Positions 1-15,571 of a DNA stretch of 25,618 bases are shown piece by piece; within the stretch, counting starts at the first letter, position 1; each line of letters opens with the position of its first letter. The stretch comes from Betaproteobacteria bacterium (lineage in GTDB: Bacteria > Pseudomonadota > Gammaproteobacteria > Burkholderiales > Ferrovaceae). The stretch spans positions 1 to 25,618 of the forward strand of contig JAGWPH010000190.1 in assembly GCA_028870615.1 (NCBI GenBank), in the 5' to 3' direction. The translations under genes were made by a program, and so were the position numbers. The notes beneath the pieces were generated by a model, which ran no database searches, had not been told where the DNA came from, and saw only the letters and a list, made by a program, of their open reading frames with translations.

Positions 1-15
1 AACATCTTACCGTAT

Positions 16-92
16 TGGTGTGCCCGACAGGAATCGAACCTGTAACCCCCAGCTTAGAAGGCTGGTGCTCTATCCGATTGAGCTACGGGCAC
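16..92 (-). tRNA. tRNA-Arg (anticodon TCT)
   Basis: On the minus strand a complete cloverleaf can be read: acceptor stem GTGCCCG/CGGGCAC, D-arm beginning TAGCTC, anticodon loop CTTCTAA giving anticodon TCT (reads AGA), T-arm with GGTTCGATTCC, discriminator A and an encoded CCA at 16-18. It decodes a rare arginine codon. It lies 22 nt downstream of tRNA-Pro on the same strand, so the two are probably processed from one transcript. The nonamer AACATCTTA occurs both in the inter-tRNA spacer (101-109) and just past this tRNA (1-9), which hints that the tRNA array continues beyond the window edge. Confidence 0.97.
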
Positions 93-114
93 CTGTCAGG
101 AACATCTTAAAATC

Positions 115-191
115 TGGTCGGGGTGGAGAGATTTGAACTCCCGACATCCTGGTCCCAAACCAGGCGCGCTACCAGGCTACGCTACACCCCG
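115..191 (-). tRNA. tRNA-Pro (anticodon TGG)
   Basis: The minus strand folds as a full tRNA: acceptor CGGGGTG/CACCCCG, anticodon stem CCTGG/CCAGG around loop TTTGGGA (anticodon TGG), T-arm with GAGTTCAAATCTC, discriminator A and an encoded CCA at 115-117. The first base pair C1-G72 is typical of bacterial proline tRNAs. It is the promoter-proximal tRNA of the pair and starts about 38 nt after the lolA stop codon. Confidence 0.97.
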
Positions 192-199
192 AACCGGCG

Positions 200-228
200 A
201 TTATCCCGGTTGGGAGCATAAAAATCAA
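200..228 (-). promoter_or_regulatory. Candidate sigma-70 promoter of the tRNA-Pro/tRNA-Arg unit
   Basis: On the minus strand a -35-like TTGATT (228-223) is separated by exactly 17 nt from a -10-like GATAAT (205-200). The predicted start, near 193, falls just before the mature 5' end of tRNA-Pro at 191. A short inverted repeat (AACCGG 192-197 / CCGGTT 206-211) overlaps the -10 and spacer. It has no T-run, so I do not read it as the lolA terminator. Found by eye only. Confidence 0.45.
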
Positions 229-229
229 A

Positions 230-858
230 TCACTGAATGACGTCCGCGCCTGCGGGTGGGGTGAACCGAAACGTGTCCGGTGCGAAATGCGGCGCTTTGT
301 TGAATTGGGTGAAGAGGATGCTGATAACGTGACCAAAGCTATCCTGCAGCTCCATACGCGCAAGGGATGAGGAGTCAAAACCCAATCGGATCCGATCAAA
401 ACCGGAATCGTGGATTTTAGGCGTTGCAACAACCCATTCCAGACCTTCGGTGCTCCCTCCATCTTCCAGGCGAAAACCTTTTTCCAGGGCATTGTCGCCC
501 GCCAGAATGGCCGCTGGCGTAGAGCCCAGGCTCTCCTTCAACTGCTTGCGGGTAACCTGCTTGAGATCAGGATCCCAGATCCATAGGGTATGACCATCCC
601 CCACAATGGTTTGCGGGTAGGGCTTTTGATATTCCCAGCGAAATTTTCCGGGGCGTGAAAACTGGAACACACCACTGCTACTGGCGCCATTGGAGGGCCC
701 CTTGGCATTGATGCTGGTTTGGGTAAATTGCGCCTGCCCCATTTGCGTATCCTGAACAAAGCTCCGAAGCCGGTCCAGTCCACTTCCCCAGGCTGGGCCC
801 GTAGCCACGGCAACCATTACAAAGGCCACCACTGCGTTATGACATCGCCGACAATCCA

Positions 859-862
<4 letters not shown>
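230..862 (-). CDS. lolA: Outer-membrane lipoprotein carrier protein LolA
   Basis: A 210-residue periplasmic chaperone that accepts lipoproteins released by the LolCDE transporter and hands them to LolB at the outer membrane. Residues 1-26 form a Sec signal peptide with a hydrophobic core and likely cleavage after Ala-Trp-Gly. The mature part carries LolA-family features: an early FTQT segment, [20 protein letters not shown], then the [18 protein letters not shown] stretch. Length matches the family. The ATG overlaps the ftsK stop as ATGA (859-862), so translation is probably coupled to ftsK, an arrangement common in betaproteobacteria. A second Met at codon 2 is an equally possible start. No strong terminator follows; a tRNA promoter begins right after the stop. 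Confidence 0.96.
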
Positions 863-5827
<4,965 letters not shown>

Positions 5828-5831
<4 letters not shown>

Positions 5832-6199
5832 GCCTTGCCAGTTTTTCCCTGATCCTGACCGGCGTTTTGCTCAACGCCATTGCCCAGTTATTGCTGAAGG
5901 CCGGCACCAACGCTATCGGCCATTTTGATTTTGAATGGCGCAACCTGTTTCCCATTGGCTGGCAACTGGCCACAGAGCCTCATATTCTGGGCGGCTTGAT
6001 GTGTTATGCCGTAAGCTTGGTGGTCTGGATACTGGCATTATCGCGTGTGCCCGTATCCATGGCTTATCCGATGCTTTCCATCGGCTACGTCGTCAATGCT
6101 GCTGCGGCATACTGGCTGTTGGGAGAATCATTCTCCGCTTTGCGCCTGGCCGGAATTTTTGTTGTTATTCTGGGAGTGTTCCTCATTGCACGCAGCTGA
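5828..6199 (+). CDS. ArnE/ArnF-like small flippase subunit (EamA/SMR fold)
   Basis: A 123-residue protein with four predicted membrane helices, of the small-multidrug-resistance/EamA type. Typical marks are the helix-1 segment LNAIAQLLLKAG, a helix-3 region SRVPVSMAYPMLSIGYV, and LLGESFSALRLAGIFVVILGV at the end. In enterobacteria ArnE and ArnF together are proposed to flip undecaprenyl-phosphate-L-Ara4N to the periplasm. Here only one such gene is present, between arnT and arnB, so it may work as a homodimer; I cannot tell which subunit it matches better. Its ATG overlaps the arnT stop (ATGA) and its 3' end overlaps the probable TTG start of arnB. Confidence 0.82.
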
Positions 6200-7337
6200 T
6201 TCCAACGGGTCCAAACCCTTCCTGCCTTTTTCACGCCCCACAATTGATGAGACGATGGTGGACGCCGTTGCCGATACCTTGCGCTCGCTCTGGATCACCT
6301 CGGGGCCCCAAGTACTGGCCTTTGAAAAAGCCTTGTCCGAAGCTCATGGGGGCCGGCCGGTCCGCGTGGTGGCTTCGGCCACAGCAGCCATGGAAGTGGC
6401 GCTCCTCGCAGTGGGGATTGGCTCCGGAGATGAAGTCATCATGCCGGCCCAAACCTTTTTTTCCTGCGCTAACGCGATAGCCCGAACTGGCGCCAAGCCG
6501 GTATTCGTGGATGTAGACCCGGTAACGCGCAACATGGATCTGGAGGCTACCGTCGCAGCCATCAATCCACGCACCCGTGCCCTCATGCCTACCCATTTTG
6601 CAGGCCTTCCACTGGATATGGACGCACTTTACGAACTTGCGGGGGACACCAATCTGCGCGTTATCGAAGACGCTGCCCTGGCCATTGGCAGCCGCTGGAA
6701 AGGGAAACGCATCGGCAGTTTTGGAGATATCGCCAGTTTTAGTTTTCATCCCAACAAAAACATGACCACCATCGAGGGTGGTGCATTGGTTTTTGCCGAG
6801 GAATCCGAAGCCCGCGTGGCCGAGCAATACCGTTTCCATGGCATCTCGCGCAATCCGGACGGCACCCGGGACGTCACTGTGTTGGGGGGCAAGTATAACC
6901 TGCCCGATGTCAACGCGCGCTTGGGCCTCCTGCAATTGGCGCGCCTGGACGAGTTCACTGCGCGCCGCCAACAACTGGTGGCCCGTTATTTCGAGCAGTT
7001 GCAGACCGACCCGCCGTGCCAACTGCCGGCGCGTGGAGACACAGGCCACAGCTGGAACTTTTTTGCTCCCCTGCTGCCGCTCGACCAATTAACCCTATCC
7101 CGCAAACAGATTATGGATGCCCTGATGGCACGGGGCATTGGGACCGGAATTTCATATGAAGCCGTGCACCTTACCACCCGGTACCGCCAGTTGGGATACC
7201 GTGAGGGAGATTTCCCTCACGCCGAGCGTATTGCCCGGGAAACCATTACGCTACCGCTCTACCCGACGCTCAATGAGGCTGATGTCGATCGGGTCTGCCA
7301 TGAGTTCCGTACCGTCCTCCACGCTGCCAAACGGTAA
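6186..7337 (+). CDS. arnB: UDP-4-amino-4-deoxy-L-arabinose aminotransferase ArnB
   Basis: A PLP enzyme of the DegT/DnrJ/EryC1/StrS family that transaminates UDP-4-keto-pentose to UDP-L-Ara4N with glutamate as donor. The N-terminus reads FLPFSRP followed by WITSGP, as in E. coli ArnB. The Schiff-base lysine is K191 in the SFHPNKN context, and a GGKYNLPDVNA block follows. Start: the frame is open far upstream (to 6045) inside the flippase gene, but the family N-terminus begins at about 6216. I choose TTG 6186, which has GGGAG 9 nt upstream and gives 383 residues, close to the E. coli length. This start overlaps the preceding gene by 14 nt. The UDP-sugar, rather than another keto-sugar, is inferred from neighbours arnC and arnA. 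Confidence 0.93.
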   Translation: MHAADSNGSKPFLPFSRPTIDETMVDAVADTLRSLWITSGPQVLAFEKALSEAHGGRPVRVVASATAAMEVALLAVGIGSGDEVIMPAQTFFSCANAIARTGAKPVFVDVDPVTRNMDLEATVAAINPRTRALMPTHFAGLPLDMDALYELAGDTNLRVIEDAALAIGSRWKGKRIGSFGDIASFSFHPNKNMTTIEGGALVFAEESEARVAEQYRFHGISRNPDGTRDVTVLGGKYNLPDVNARLGLLQLARLDEFTARRQQLVARYFEQLQTDPPCQLPARGDTGHSWNFFAPLLPLDQLTLSRKQIMDALMARGIGTGISYEAVHLTTRYRQLGYREGDFPHAERIARETITLPLYPTLNEADVDRVCHEFRTVLHAAKR

Positions 7338-7343
7338 TTCACC

Positions 7344-8318
7344 ATGTCCAATCCCGATCTTTCGGTCATCATTCCGGTCTATAACGAAGAGGAGGGCCTT
7401 CAGACCCTGTTCGATCGTCTCTATCCTGCCCTGGATGCGCTGCAGAGGCCCTACGAGGTCGTTTTTATCAATGATGGTAGTACGGATCGCTCAGCCGCCC
7501 TGTTGCGGCGCCAGTTCGAAAAACGCCCTGGAGACACCCGAATCGTCTTTCTCAAGGGCAACTACGGTCAACACATGGCCATCGTGGCTGGATTTGAACA
7601 GGCCCGCGGCGATCGCATCGTGACGCTGGACGCCGATTTGCAAAACCCTCCGGAAGAAATCGGCAAACTGCTCGCTGCCATGGATGCCGGTTACGATTAC
7701 GTGGGAACCATTCGCCAGAACCGCCAGGACAGTACCTGGCGGCGTTGGGCCTCGCGCCTGATGAACCGCCTGCGCGAACGCATCACGCGGATCCAGATGA
7801 CGGATCAAGGCTGCATGCTGCGGGCCTATGATCGCAAGATTGTCCGCGCCATTGCCTCCTGCAATGAAGTCAATACGTTCATTCCGGCACTGGCCCACAC
7901 GTTCTCATCCAATCCAACCGAGGTGGAAGTGAAGCACGAAGAAAGAGCCGTAGGCCAATCCAAGTATTCTCTGTACAGCTTGGTACGACTCAACTTCGAC
8001 CTCGTGACCGGATTTTCCGTCATGCCCCTACAGCTGTTTTCCTTATTGGGCATGGTATTGTCGCTGCTGTCAGGCTTGTTTGTGGTGTATCTGTTCATTC
8101 GGCGTCTGATCGTCGGGCCGGAAGCCGAAGGTCTGTTTACCCTGTTCGCCATCACGTTCTTCCTGATCAGCATCCTCTTGTTCGGTATTGGGCTACTGGG
8201 CGAGTACGTCGGGCGTATCTACCAACAAGTCCGCGGTCGCCCCCGCTTCCTGATCGAAGCCATCCTGGAAGCGCCACCCGGCAATAACCCTCATTCAGGG
8301 GAGACGCCTCAGGGATGA
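7344..8318 (+). CDS. arnC: Undecaprenyl-phosphate 4-deoxy-4-formamido-L-arabinose transferase ArnC
   Basis: A 324-residue family-2 glycosyltransferase that moves formylated L-Ara4N from UDP onto undecaprenyl phosphate at the inner face of the inner membrane. It begins with SVIIPVYNEEEGL (7-19). The metal/nucleotide motif DADLQNPPEEI is at 96-106 and an acceptor-region GQSKYSL is at 204-210. Two membrane helices follow at about 230-252 and 264-288, then a cytoplasmic tail. This fits ArnC and the related DPM1/GtrB group. The operon position, 6 nt after arnB and 7 nt before the formyltransferase gene, decides in favour of ArnC. Confidence 0.92.
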   Translation: MSNPDLSVIIPVYNEEEGLQTLFDRLYPALDALQRPYEVVFINDGSTDRSAALLRRQFEKRPGDTRIVFLKGNYGQHMAIVAGFEQARGDRIVTLDADLQNPPEEIGKLLAAMDAGYDYVGTIRQNRQDSTWRRWASRLMNRLRERITRIQMTDQGCMLRAYDRKIVRAIASCNEVNTFIPALAHTFSSNPTEVEVKHEERAVGQSKYSLYSLVRLNFDLVTGFSVMPLQLFSLLGMVLSLLSGLFVVYLFIRRLIVGPEAEGLFTLFAITFFLISILLFGIGLLGEYVGRIYQQVRGRPRFLIEAILEAPPGNNPHSGETPQG

Positions 8319-8325
8319 TTGCCGC

Positions 8326-9213
8326 ATGACGCGCGCCGTCGTTTTTGCGTATCACACGATTGGCGCGCGCTGTCTTGGGGTGCTTCTGGAGTACGGCATT
8401 GAAGTCCCTCTCGTGGTGACGCACCGCGACGACCCCAAAGAAAATATCTGGTTTGAAAGCGTTGCCGATCTCGCCCGGACGCACCATATTCCGCTTATTA
8501 CCCCGGACGATCCCAATGATCTGGCCACTGTCGAAACAATTCGCGAACTCAATCCAGAATTTCTGTTCTCCTTTTATTACCGCCACATGCTGGGTGCCGG
8601 GTTGCTGGCTTTGCCCAGCCGGGGCGCCTATAACCTGCATGGGTCGCTGCTGCCAAAGTTTCGTGGTCGGGTTCCCATCAACTGGGCGGTCATTCTGGGC
8701 GAAACCGAAACCGGTGCCACCCTCCATGCCATGACCGTCAAACCAGATCAGGGGGCCATCGTGGCGCAAGAGCGCGTGAGCATCGGACCGGATGACACGG
8801 CATTTGACGTTTTCCAGCAAGTCGCCAACGCGGGGGTAAAAGCCTTGAAATATGCATTGGGGCCTTTGATCGCAGGGCAGGCCCTCCACCGAGCCCAAAA
8901 TTTGGCCGCAGGTTCCTACTATCGCGGACGCCGTCCTGAAGAGGGACGCATTGACTGGCGTCAACCGGCCCGCACGATCCATAACCTCGTGCGCGGGGTG
9001 GCCCCTCCCTATCCCGGTGCATTCACCATCCTTGAGGGCCAAACCGCACGCATCCTGCGTACCAGCCTGCAGGAGAACCACAACGCCATAGCCCGCACTA
9101 CGGGTGGAGATGGCGAGCCGCTCTACATTCTGAAAATGGAGCTGGGTGGGCAACCTCTGGACGCTTTGACATTCCAACGACGTTTTCCCCATGGTGTGCA
9201 TCCCCAGGATTGA
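8326..9213 (+). CDS. arnA: Free-standing UDP-L-Ara4N formyltransferase (N-terminal half of ArnA)
   Basis: A 295-residue protein matching the first half of E. coli ArnA, which N-formylates UDP-L-Ara4N with 10-formyltetrahydrofolate. Catalytic residues are in register with E. coli N102/H104/D140: here N103 and H105 in YNLHGSLLPK and D141 in KPDQGAIV. The opening residues RAVVFAYH are close to the E. coli start. A C-terminal OB-like domain (about 200-295) follows. In E. coli this is fused to the decarboxylase; here it ends in its own stop, followed by 80 nt of non-coding DNA with a hairpin and a promoter-like element. The split therefore looks genuine rather than a frameshift. Methionyl-tRNA formyltransferase is related but is excluded by context and by the ArnA-like N-terminus. 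Confidence 0.91.
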   Translation: MTRAVVFAYHTIGARCLGVLLEYGIEVPLVVTHRDDPKENIWFESVADLARTHHIPLITPDDPNDLATVETIRELNPEFLFSFYYRHMLGAGLLALPSRGAYNLHGSLLPKFRGRVPINWAVILGETETGATLHAMTVKPDQGAIVAQERVSIGPDDTAFDVFQQVANAGVKALKYALGPLIAGQALHRAQNLAAGSYYRGRRPEEGRIDWRQPARTIHNLVRGVAPPYPGAFTILEGQTARILRTSLQENHNAIARTTGGDGEPLYILKMELGGQPLDALTFQRRFPHGVHPQD

Positions 9214-9219
9214 ATGGGG

Positions 9220-9261
9220 CCAGACCGAAGGGGCCCCTGAGGTCTGGCTCCTTCGGTCTGG
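9220..9261. repeat. Perfect 12-bp inverted repeat between the two arnA halves
   Basis: CCAGACCGAAGG (9220-9231) is repeated in inverse as CCTTCGGTCTGG (9250-9261), with an 18-nt loop. The loop contains a second GGTCTGG (9241-9247), so the left arm can pair with either the far arm (12 bp) or the inner copy (7 bp), and the self-complementary GGGGCCCC (9230-9237) lies between. The arm centres are 30 bp apart, near three helical turns. There is no U-run after it. It may be an operator for a dimeric regulator, an RNA-processing or attenuation hairpin, or a terminator for the upstream arn genes. Confidence 0.8.
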
Positions 9262-9267
9262 TATAAT
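9259..9267 (+). promoter_or_regulatory. Extended -10 promoter element for the decarboxylase-purE-purK genes
   Basis: TGGTATAAT (9259-9267) is a perfect TATAAT with the TG of an extended -10. There is no clear -35, as expected for that class. The predicted start near 9274 gives a leader of about 20 nt before the ATG at 9294. The element directly abuts the inverted repeat, whose right arm covers the spacer region, so a protein bound there would meet RNA polymerase. Confidence 0.55.
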
Positions 9268-9293
9268 CGCCGTTTAATTTGCGGCTGGATCAC

Positions 9294-10337
9294 ATGAAAA
9301 AAATTCTGATTCTCGGGGTCAATGGATTCATTGGCCACCATCTTAGTCAACGGATTCTCAACAACACCGACTGGGACGTCTATGGGATGGACATGCAGAG
9401 CGAACGGGTATCCGACTTGCTCGACCACCCGCGTTTCCATTTCTTTGAAGGCGATATCACGATCAACAAGGAATGGATCGAGTACCACATCAAAAAATGT
9501 GATGTGGTTCTGCCGCTGGTGGCCATTGCAACCCCGGCGACTTATGTACAACAGCCACTGCGGGTATTTGAACTGGATTTCGAAGCCAACCTGCCGATCG
9601 TGCGCAGTTGCGTCAAGCACAGGAAACGCATCCTCTTTCCATCCACTTCCGAAGTGTATGGCATGTGTCGCGATAGCGAGTTTGACCCCGATCACTCCGA
9701 TCTCGTTCTGGGCCCCATCGAAAAGCAGCGCTGGATCTATTCCTGCAGCAAGCAGCTGATGGACCGCGTGATCTGGGGCTATGGCATGCAGGACGGCCTG
9801 GACTTTACATTGTTCCGCCCCTTCAACTGGATCGGTGCCGGACTCGACAGCATCCACACCCCCAAGGAGGGCAGCTCGCGCGTCATCACCCAATTTTTCG
9901 GACATATCGTGCGCGGCGAAAACATCAAGCTGGTGGATGGGGGCACGCAAAAACGCGCCTTCACCTATATTGATGATGGGATCTCGGCTTTAATGAAGAT
10001 CATCGAGAATAAAAACGGTGTGGCCAGCGGAAAAATCTACAACGTGGGTAATCCTGTCAACAATTACTCGGTCAAGGAATTGGCCCAGATGATGCTGAAG
10101 CTGGCATTGGAATACCCGGAGTACCGCGAGACGGCACAGCGCGTGAAGCTGGTGGAGACGACGTCCGAGGCATACTACGGCAAGGGGTATCAGGATGTGC
10201 AGAATCGTGTACCCAAAATCACCAATACCCAGGCCGACCTGGAATGGGCGCCTCAAGTGAGCATGGCGGATGCCCTACGCTTCATTTTCGATTCCTACCG
10301 CGGCCAGGTGGCCGAGGCGCGTGGTTTGGTGGACTGA
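9294..10337 (+). CDS. arnA: Free-standing UDP-glucuronate oxidative decarboxylase (C-terminal half of ArnA)
   Basis: A 347-residue short-chain dehydrogenase/reductase-fold enzyme matching residues ~310-660 of E. coli ArnA. It converts UDP-glucuronate to UDP-4-keto-pentose, the first committed step to L-Ara4N. NAD-binding GVNGFIG is at 8-14. The catalytic set is T118, S119, E120 in PSTSEVYGM and Y149 and K153 in YSCSK. The arginine expected from E. coli R619 lies in QKRAFT, and the ArnA-typical YYGKGYQDV is near the end. These separate it from UDP-xylose synthases. ATG 9294 is preferred over an in-frame TTG at 9279 because it starts the Rossmann strand directly. purE begins 7 nt after its stop. 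Confidence 0.92.
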   Translation: MKKILILGVNGFIGHHLSQRILNNTDWDVYGMDMQSERVSDLLDHPRFHFFEGDITINKEWIEYHIKKCDVVLPLVAIATPATYVQQPLRVFELDFEANLPIVRSCVKHRKRILFPSTSEVYGMCRDSEFDPDHSDLVLGPIEKQRWIYSCSKQLMDRVIWGYGMQDGLDFTLFRPFNWIGAGLDSIHTPKEGSSRVITQFFGHIVRGENIKLVDGGTQKRAFTYIDDGISALMKIIENKNGVASGKIYNVGNPVNNYSVKELAQMMLKLALEYPEYRETAQRVKLVETTSEAYYGKGYQDVQNRVPKITNTQADLEWAPQVSMADALRFIFDSYRGQVAEARGLVD

Positions 10338-10344
10338 ATCTGCC

Positions 10345-10832
10345 ATGGCCGAACCATTGGTTGGGATTGTGATGGGCAGCAACTCCGATTGGAGCGTCAT
10401 GGAACATGCCGCCCGAATGCTGGAACGTTTTGGCATTCCTTACGAATCCAGCGTGGTCTCGGCCCATCGCACACCAGACCTAATGTTCGAATACGCAACC
10501 CAGGCGCGCACTCGCGGTCTCGCTTGCATCATTGCCGGAGCCGGCGGGGCAGCCCATTTGCCGGGAATGCTGGCTGCCAAAACCACCCTTCCCGTGCTGG
10601 GGGTTCCGGTACCCAGCACCAGTCTGGCCGGTCAGGATTCTCTCCTGTCCATCGTTCAGATGCCCAAGGGAATTCCCGTGGCTACTTTTGCTATCGGTGA
10701 AGCGGGTGCCACCAATGCGGCTCTTTTCGCCATCAGCATGCTGTCTCGCAACAACCCTGCGCTCTTGAAGCAACTGGATGACTATCGCGCCGAACTTGTC
10801 AGTACCGTACGTGCAATGACGTTGCCTCCTGA

Positions 10833-10836
<4 letters not shown>
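10345..10836 (+). CDS. purE: N5-carboxyaminoimidazole ribonucleotide mutase PurE
   Basis: A 163-residue class I PurE, which converts N5-CAIR to CAIR in purine synthesis. The family motifs are clear: MGSNSDW (10-16), SAHRTP with the catalytic-type H41 (39-44), and the glycine-rich [10 protein letters not shown] (65-74). The open frame continues upstream into the decarboxylase gene, but ATG 10345 gives the canonical start. Its stop overlaps the purK start (ATGA). The position directly behind the decarboxylase gene is where arnD might be expected in an arn cluster. Confidence 0.97.
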
Positions 10837-13836
<3,000 letters not shown>

Positions 13837-13865
13837 AACTTAATGGAATCCTCCTAGGTTGGCGT

Positions 13866-13907
13866 AATATGGATCATTTCCAGATTAATGAATTTGATCT
13901 AAATCAA
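13866..13907 (-). promoter_or_regulatory. FNR box and -10 of the hemN promoter
   Basis: TTGATCTAAATCAA at 13894-13907 is a perfect FNR-type palindrome (TTGAT-N4-ATCAA). Toward hemN, 22 nt separate it from a -10-like CATATT (13871-13866). That places the box centre near -41.5, the class II activating position known for FNR. The metallophosphoesterase ATG on the other side is only 33 nt from the box, too close for a similar arrangement, so hemN is the likely target. Confidence 0.85.
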
Positions 13908-13940
13908 ATCTTGGGCTTTTCAGGATCGGCTCCGTAAAGT

Positions 13941-14687
13941 ATGCCTAAAGTTGCCCTGTTATCCGACATCCACGCCAATATCGAAGCGTTGGAAGCCTGC
14001 ATGGCGCATGCCCGGAAGAACGGTGCCACCGAGTTTGCCTTCCTGGGTGACCTGGTGGGTTACGGCCCGGACCCCTGTGCCGTGCTGGATCGTCTCAGTG
14101 AGTTGGCCGATCAGGGCGCTCCAGTCCTGCTTGGCAATCACGATGAAGCCGCCGTGGAAGGCCCCCCTGCGGGAATGAGCGAGATGGGCCGGCAAGGCAT
14201 CGAATGGACGCAACCCCGCCTCGCCCAGCGTCACCGTGATTTCATCAGGAGCCTCCCCCTGGTTCATCGCATGGGCGATACGCTGCTGGTTCACGCCAGT
14301 GCTTCCGAGCCAGGCGCCTGGAAATATCTTAATCACGAAGACGATGCCGCCGAGTCTCTGGCGGCTACCGATGCCACCCAAACATTCGTGGGTCACGTGC
14401 ACTATCAAAGGCTGTTTTATCAAGGCTCTGATGGTCGGACTCGCGTATTTCACCCGACCCCCGCGGCAGACATTCCCCTTTCGGATCACTGCCGTTGGGT
14501 CGCGACGATAGGCTCTGTGGGCCAACCCCGCGACCACAACACCGCCGCAGCTTATGCCATATTTGACCCACGTCTGCGCACACTGACCTTTTGTCGCGTA
14601 CCCTATGACTGGAGGCGCACCGTTTTCAAGATCTGCAGCCTGGGACTGCCGCCGGCACTGGCCCAGCGTCTCTCCGAGGGGCGTTGA
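13941..14687 (+). CDS. Metallophosphoesterase family protein (calcineurin-like)
   Basis: A 248-residue cytoplasmic phosphoesterase of unknown substrate. All metal-ligand motifs of the calcineurin-like fold are present: D9-x-H11, G-D37 in FLGDLVGYG, G65-N66-H67-D68, H118 in LLVHAS, and GHVH at 151-154. The LVGYGPDP context is typical of the bacterial group related to diadenosine tetraphosphatase and serine/threonine phosphatases, but I cannot assign a substrate. No close Shine-Dalgarno sequence is seen; the best is AGGAT 14 nt upstream. Divergent from hemN; its stop lies 5 nt from the convergent fnr stop. Confidence 0.88.
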   Translation: MPKVALLSDIHANIEALEACMAHARKNGATEFAFLGDLVGYGPDPCAVLDRLSELADQGAPVLLGNHDEAAVEGPPAGMSEMGRQGIEWTQPRLAQRHRDFIRSLPLVHRMGDTLLVHASASEPGAWKYLNHEDDAAESLAATDATQTFVGHVHYQRLFYQGSDGRTRVFHPTPAADIPLSDHCRWVATIGSVGQPRDHNTAAAYAIFDPRLRTLTFCRVPYDWRRTVFKICSLGLPPALAQRLSEGR

Positions 14688-14692
14688 AAAAA

Positions 14693-15403
14693 TCAACTGT
14701 CTCCAATCATTTGGTTCAAGCCGGCCTGATCAAGAATCCGGACACTGCGTCCCTTGACTTCAAGAAGCTGCTGATCATGAAAACGGGACAGGATTCGGCT
14801 TACGGTTTCCAGTTTTAGCCCGAGGTAACTGCCGATATCTTCTCGTGTCATAGGCAACACCAATTCCGAACCGGATTGCTTACGCGCTGCAAAGCGTTTG
14901 GCCAGACTGCCCAAAAAGGCGGCCAGGCGTTCTTCTGCGCTCATACTACCTAACAACAGCATCATGCCTTGCTCACGCACGATTTCGCGCGAGAGTGTTT
15001 TATTGAAGCGGTGCTGTAGATTGGACATCAACTGGCCCAACTCTTCAAAGCGATCGAAAGTAATTTCGCACACCATGCTGTCCACCAATGCCACGGCATC
15101 GCAAATGTGTTGATCGGTGCTGATGGCATCAAGCCCCAGAATTTCCCCGGCCATTTGGAATCCCGTGACCTGTGCACGACCATCTTCATGCAGGATACTT
15201 GTCTTCAAAAATCCTGTACTGACCGCAAACAGCGATTTGAAGGAGTCACCCGTGCGATAGAGCGACTCACCTTTCTTGACGACCTGGCGATGCGCCATGT
15301 GCTGATCGAGCAGCATCACCTCCTCGTCGGAAAGACCGGCGGGCAGGCAAAGCTCGCGGATAGTGCAATCGCCACAGATAGATTTCAGTTCAGAGAAATC
15401 CAT
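14693..15403 (-). CDS. fnr: Fnr-type oxygen-sensing transcription regulator
   Basis: A 236-residue CRP/FNR-family activator. Four cysteines that could hold an oxygen-labile 4Fe-4S cluster are present: C10, C13 and C19 in ICGDCTIRELC and a fourth in the SMVCEI motif, matching E. coli C20/C23/C29/C122. A cyclic-nucleotide-binding fold follows, then a helix-turn-helix with ETVSR in the recognition helix, the residues that read TTGAT half sites. Start: the frame is open to a TTG at 15424, but ATG 15403 gives the usual short lead to the first cysteine. No FNR box is seen upstream, so autoregulation of the E. coli kind is not evident. Three perfect FNR boxes lie near other genes in the window. Confidence 0.94.
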   Translation of the reverse strand: MDFSELKSICGDCTIRELCLPAGLSDEEVMLLDQHMAHRQVVKKGESLYRTGDSFKSLFAVSTGFLKTSILHEDGRAQVTGFQMAGEILGLDAISTDQHICDAVALVDSMVCEITFDRFEELGQLMSNLQHRFNKTLSREIVREQGMMLLLGSMSAEERLAAFLGSLAKRFAARKQSGSELVLPMTREDIGSYLGLKLETVSRILSRFHDQQLLEVKGRSVRILDQAGLNQMIGDS

Positions 15404-15496
15404 GGTCACGACCCGGATGGGCAAAGGTTCATGGGGATTAAAGCAGGCTCAAATAGGACCCATTCTACGCGTAAAACCACCGATTCATTATGGTGC

Positions 15497-15525
15497 TTGC
15501 TTTTGGTTCAATTCGGCGCTATATT
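15497..15525 (+). promoter_or_regulatory. Candidate sigma-70 promoter of the YceI-family gene
   Basis: TTGCTT (15497-15502) and TATATT (15520-15525) are spaced by exactly 17 nt. The predicted start near 15532 gives a leader of about 40 nt ending in AAGGAGA, a near-perfect ribosome-binding site before the ATG at 15572. The rest of the 168-nt gap between fnr and this gene shows no FNR box. Confidence 0.6.
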
Positions 15526-15571
15526 GTTCGTGTGCGTACTATTTTTTGCGCGTAATCCTTAAGGAGACCCC

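Noticed and set aside
6231..7088. A 285-codon minus-strand frame inside arnB
   Set aside because: It is antisense to the PLP-enzyme core and has no sign of selection as protein.
9220..9261. The inverted repeat as a classical rho-independent terminator
   Set aside because: No T-run follows; the next bases are TATAATCGCC. The reverse orientation also lacks a T-run.
9214..9293. The arnA split as a frameshift or sequencing error
   Set aside because: The halves are separated by 80 nt with a stop, a perfect inverted repeat, an extended -10 and a new ATG; a simple indel would not produce this.
8167..9950. Two long minus-strand open frames across arnC/arnA (8167-9201 and 9123-9950)
   Set aside because: Both are antisense to genes with intact catalytic motifs, and neither has a recognisable domain or start signal.
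15404..15571. An FNR box for fnr autoregulation
   Set aside because: No TTGAT-N4-ATCAA, even with one mismatch, was found by eye in this gap.
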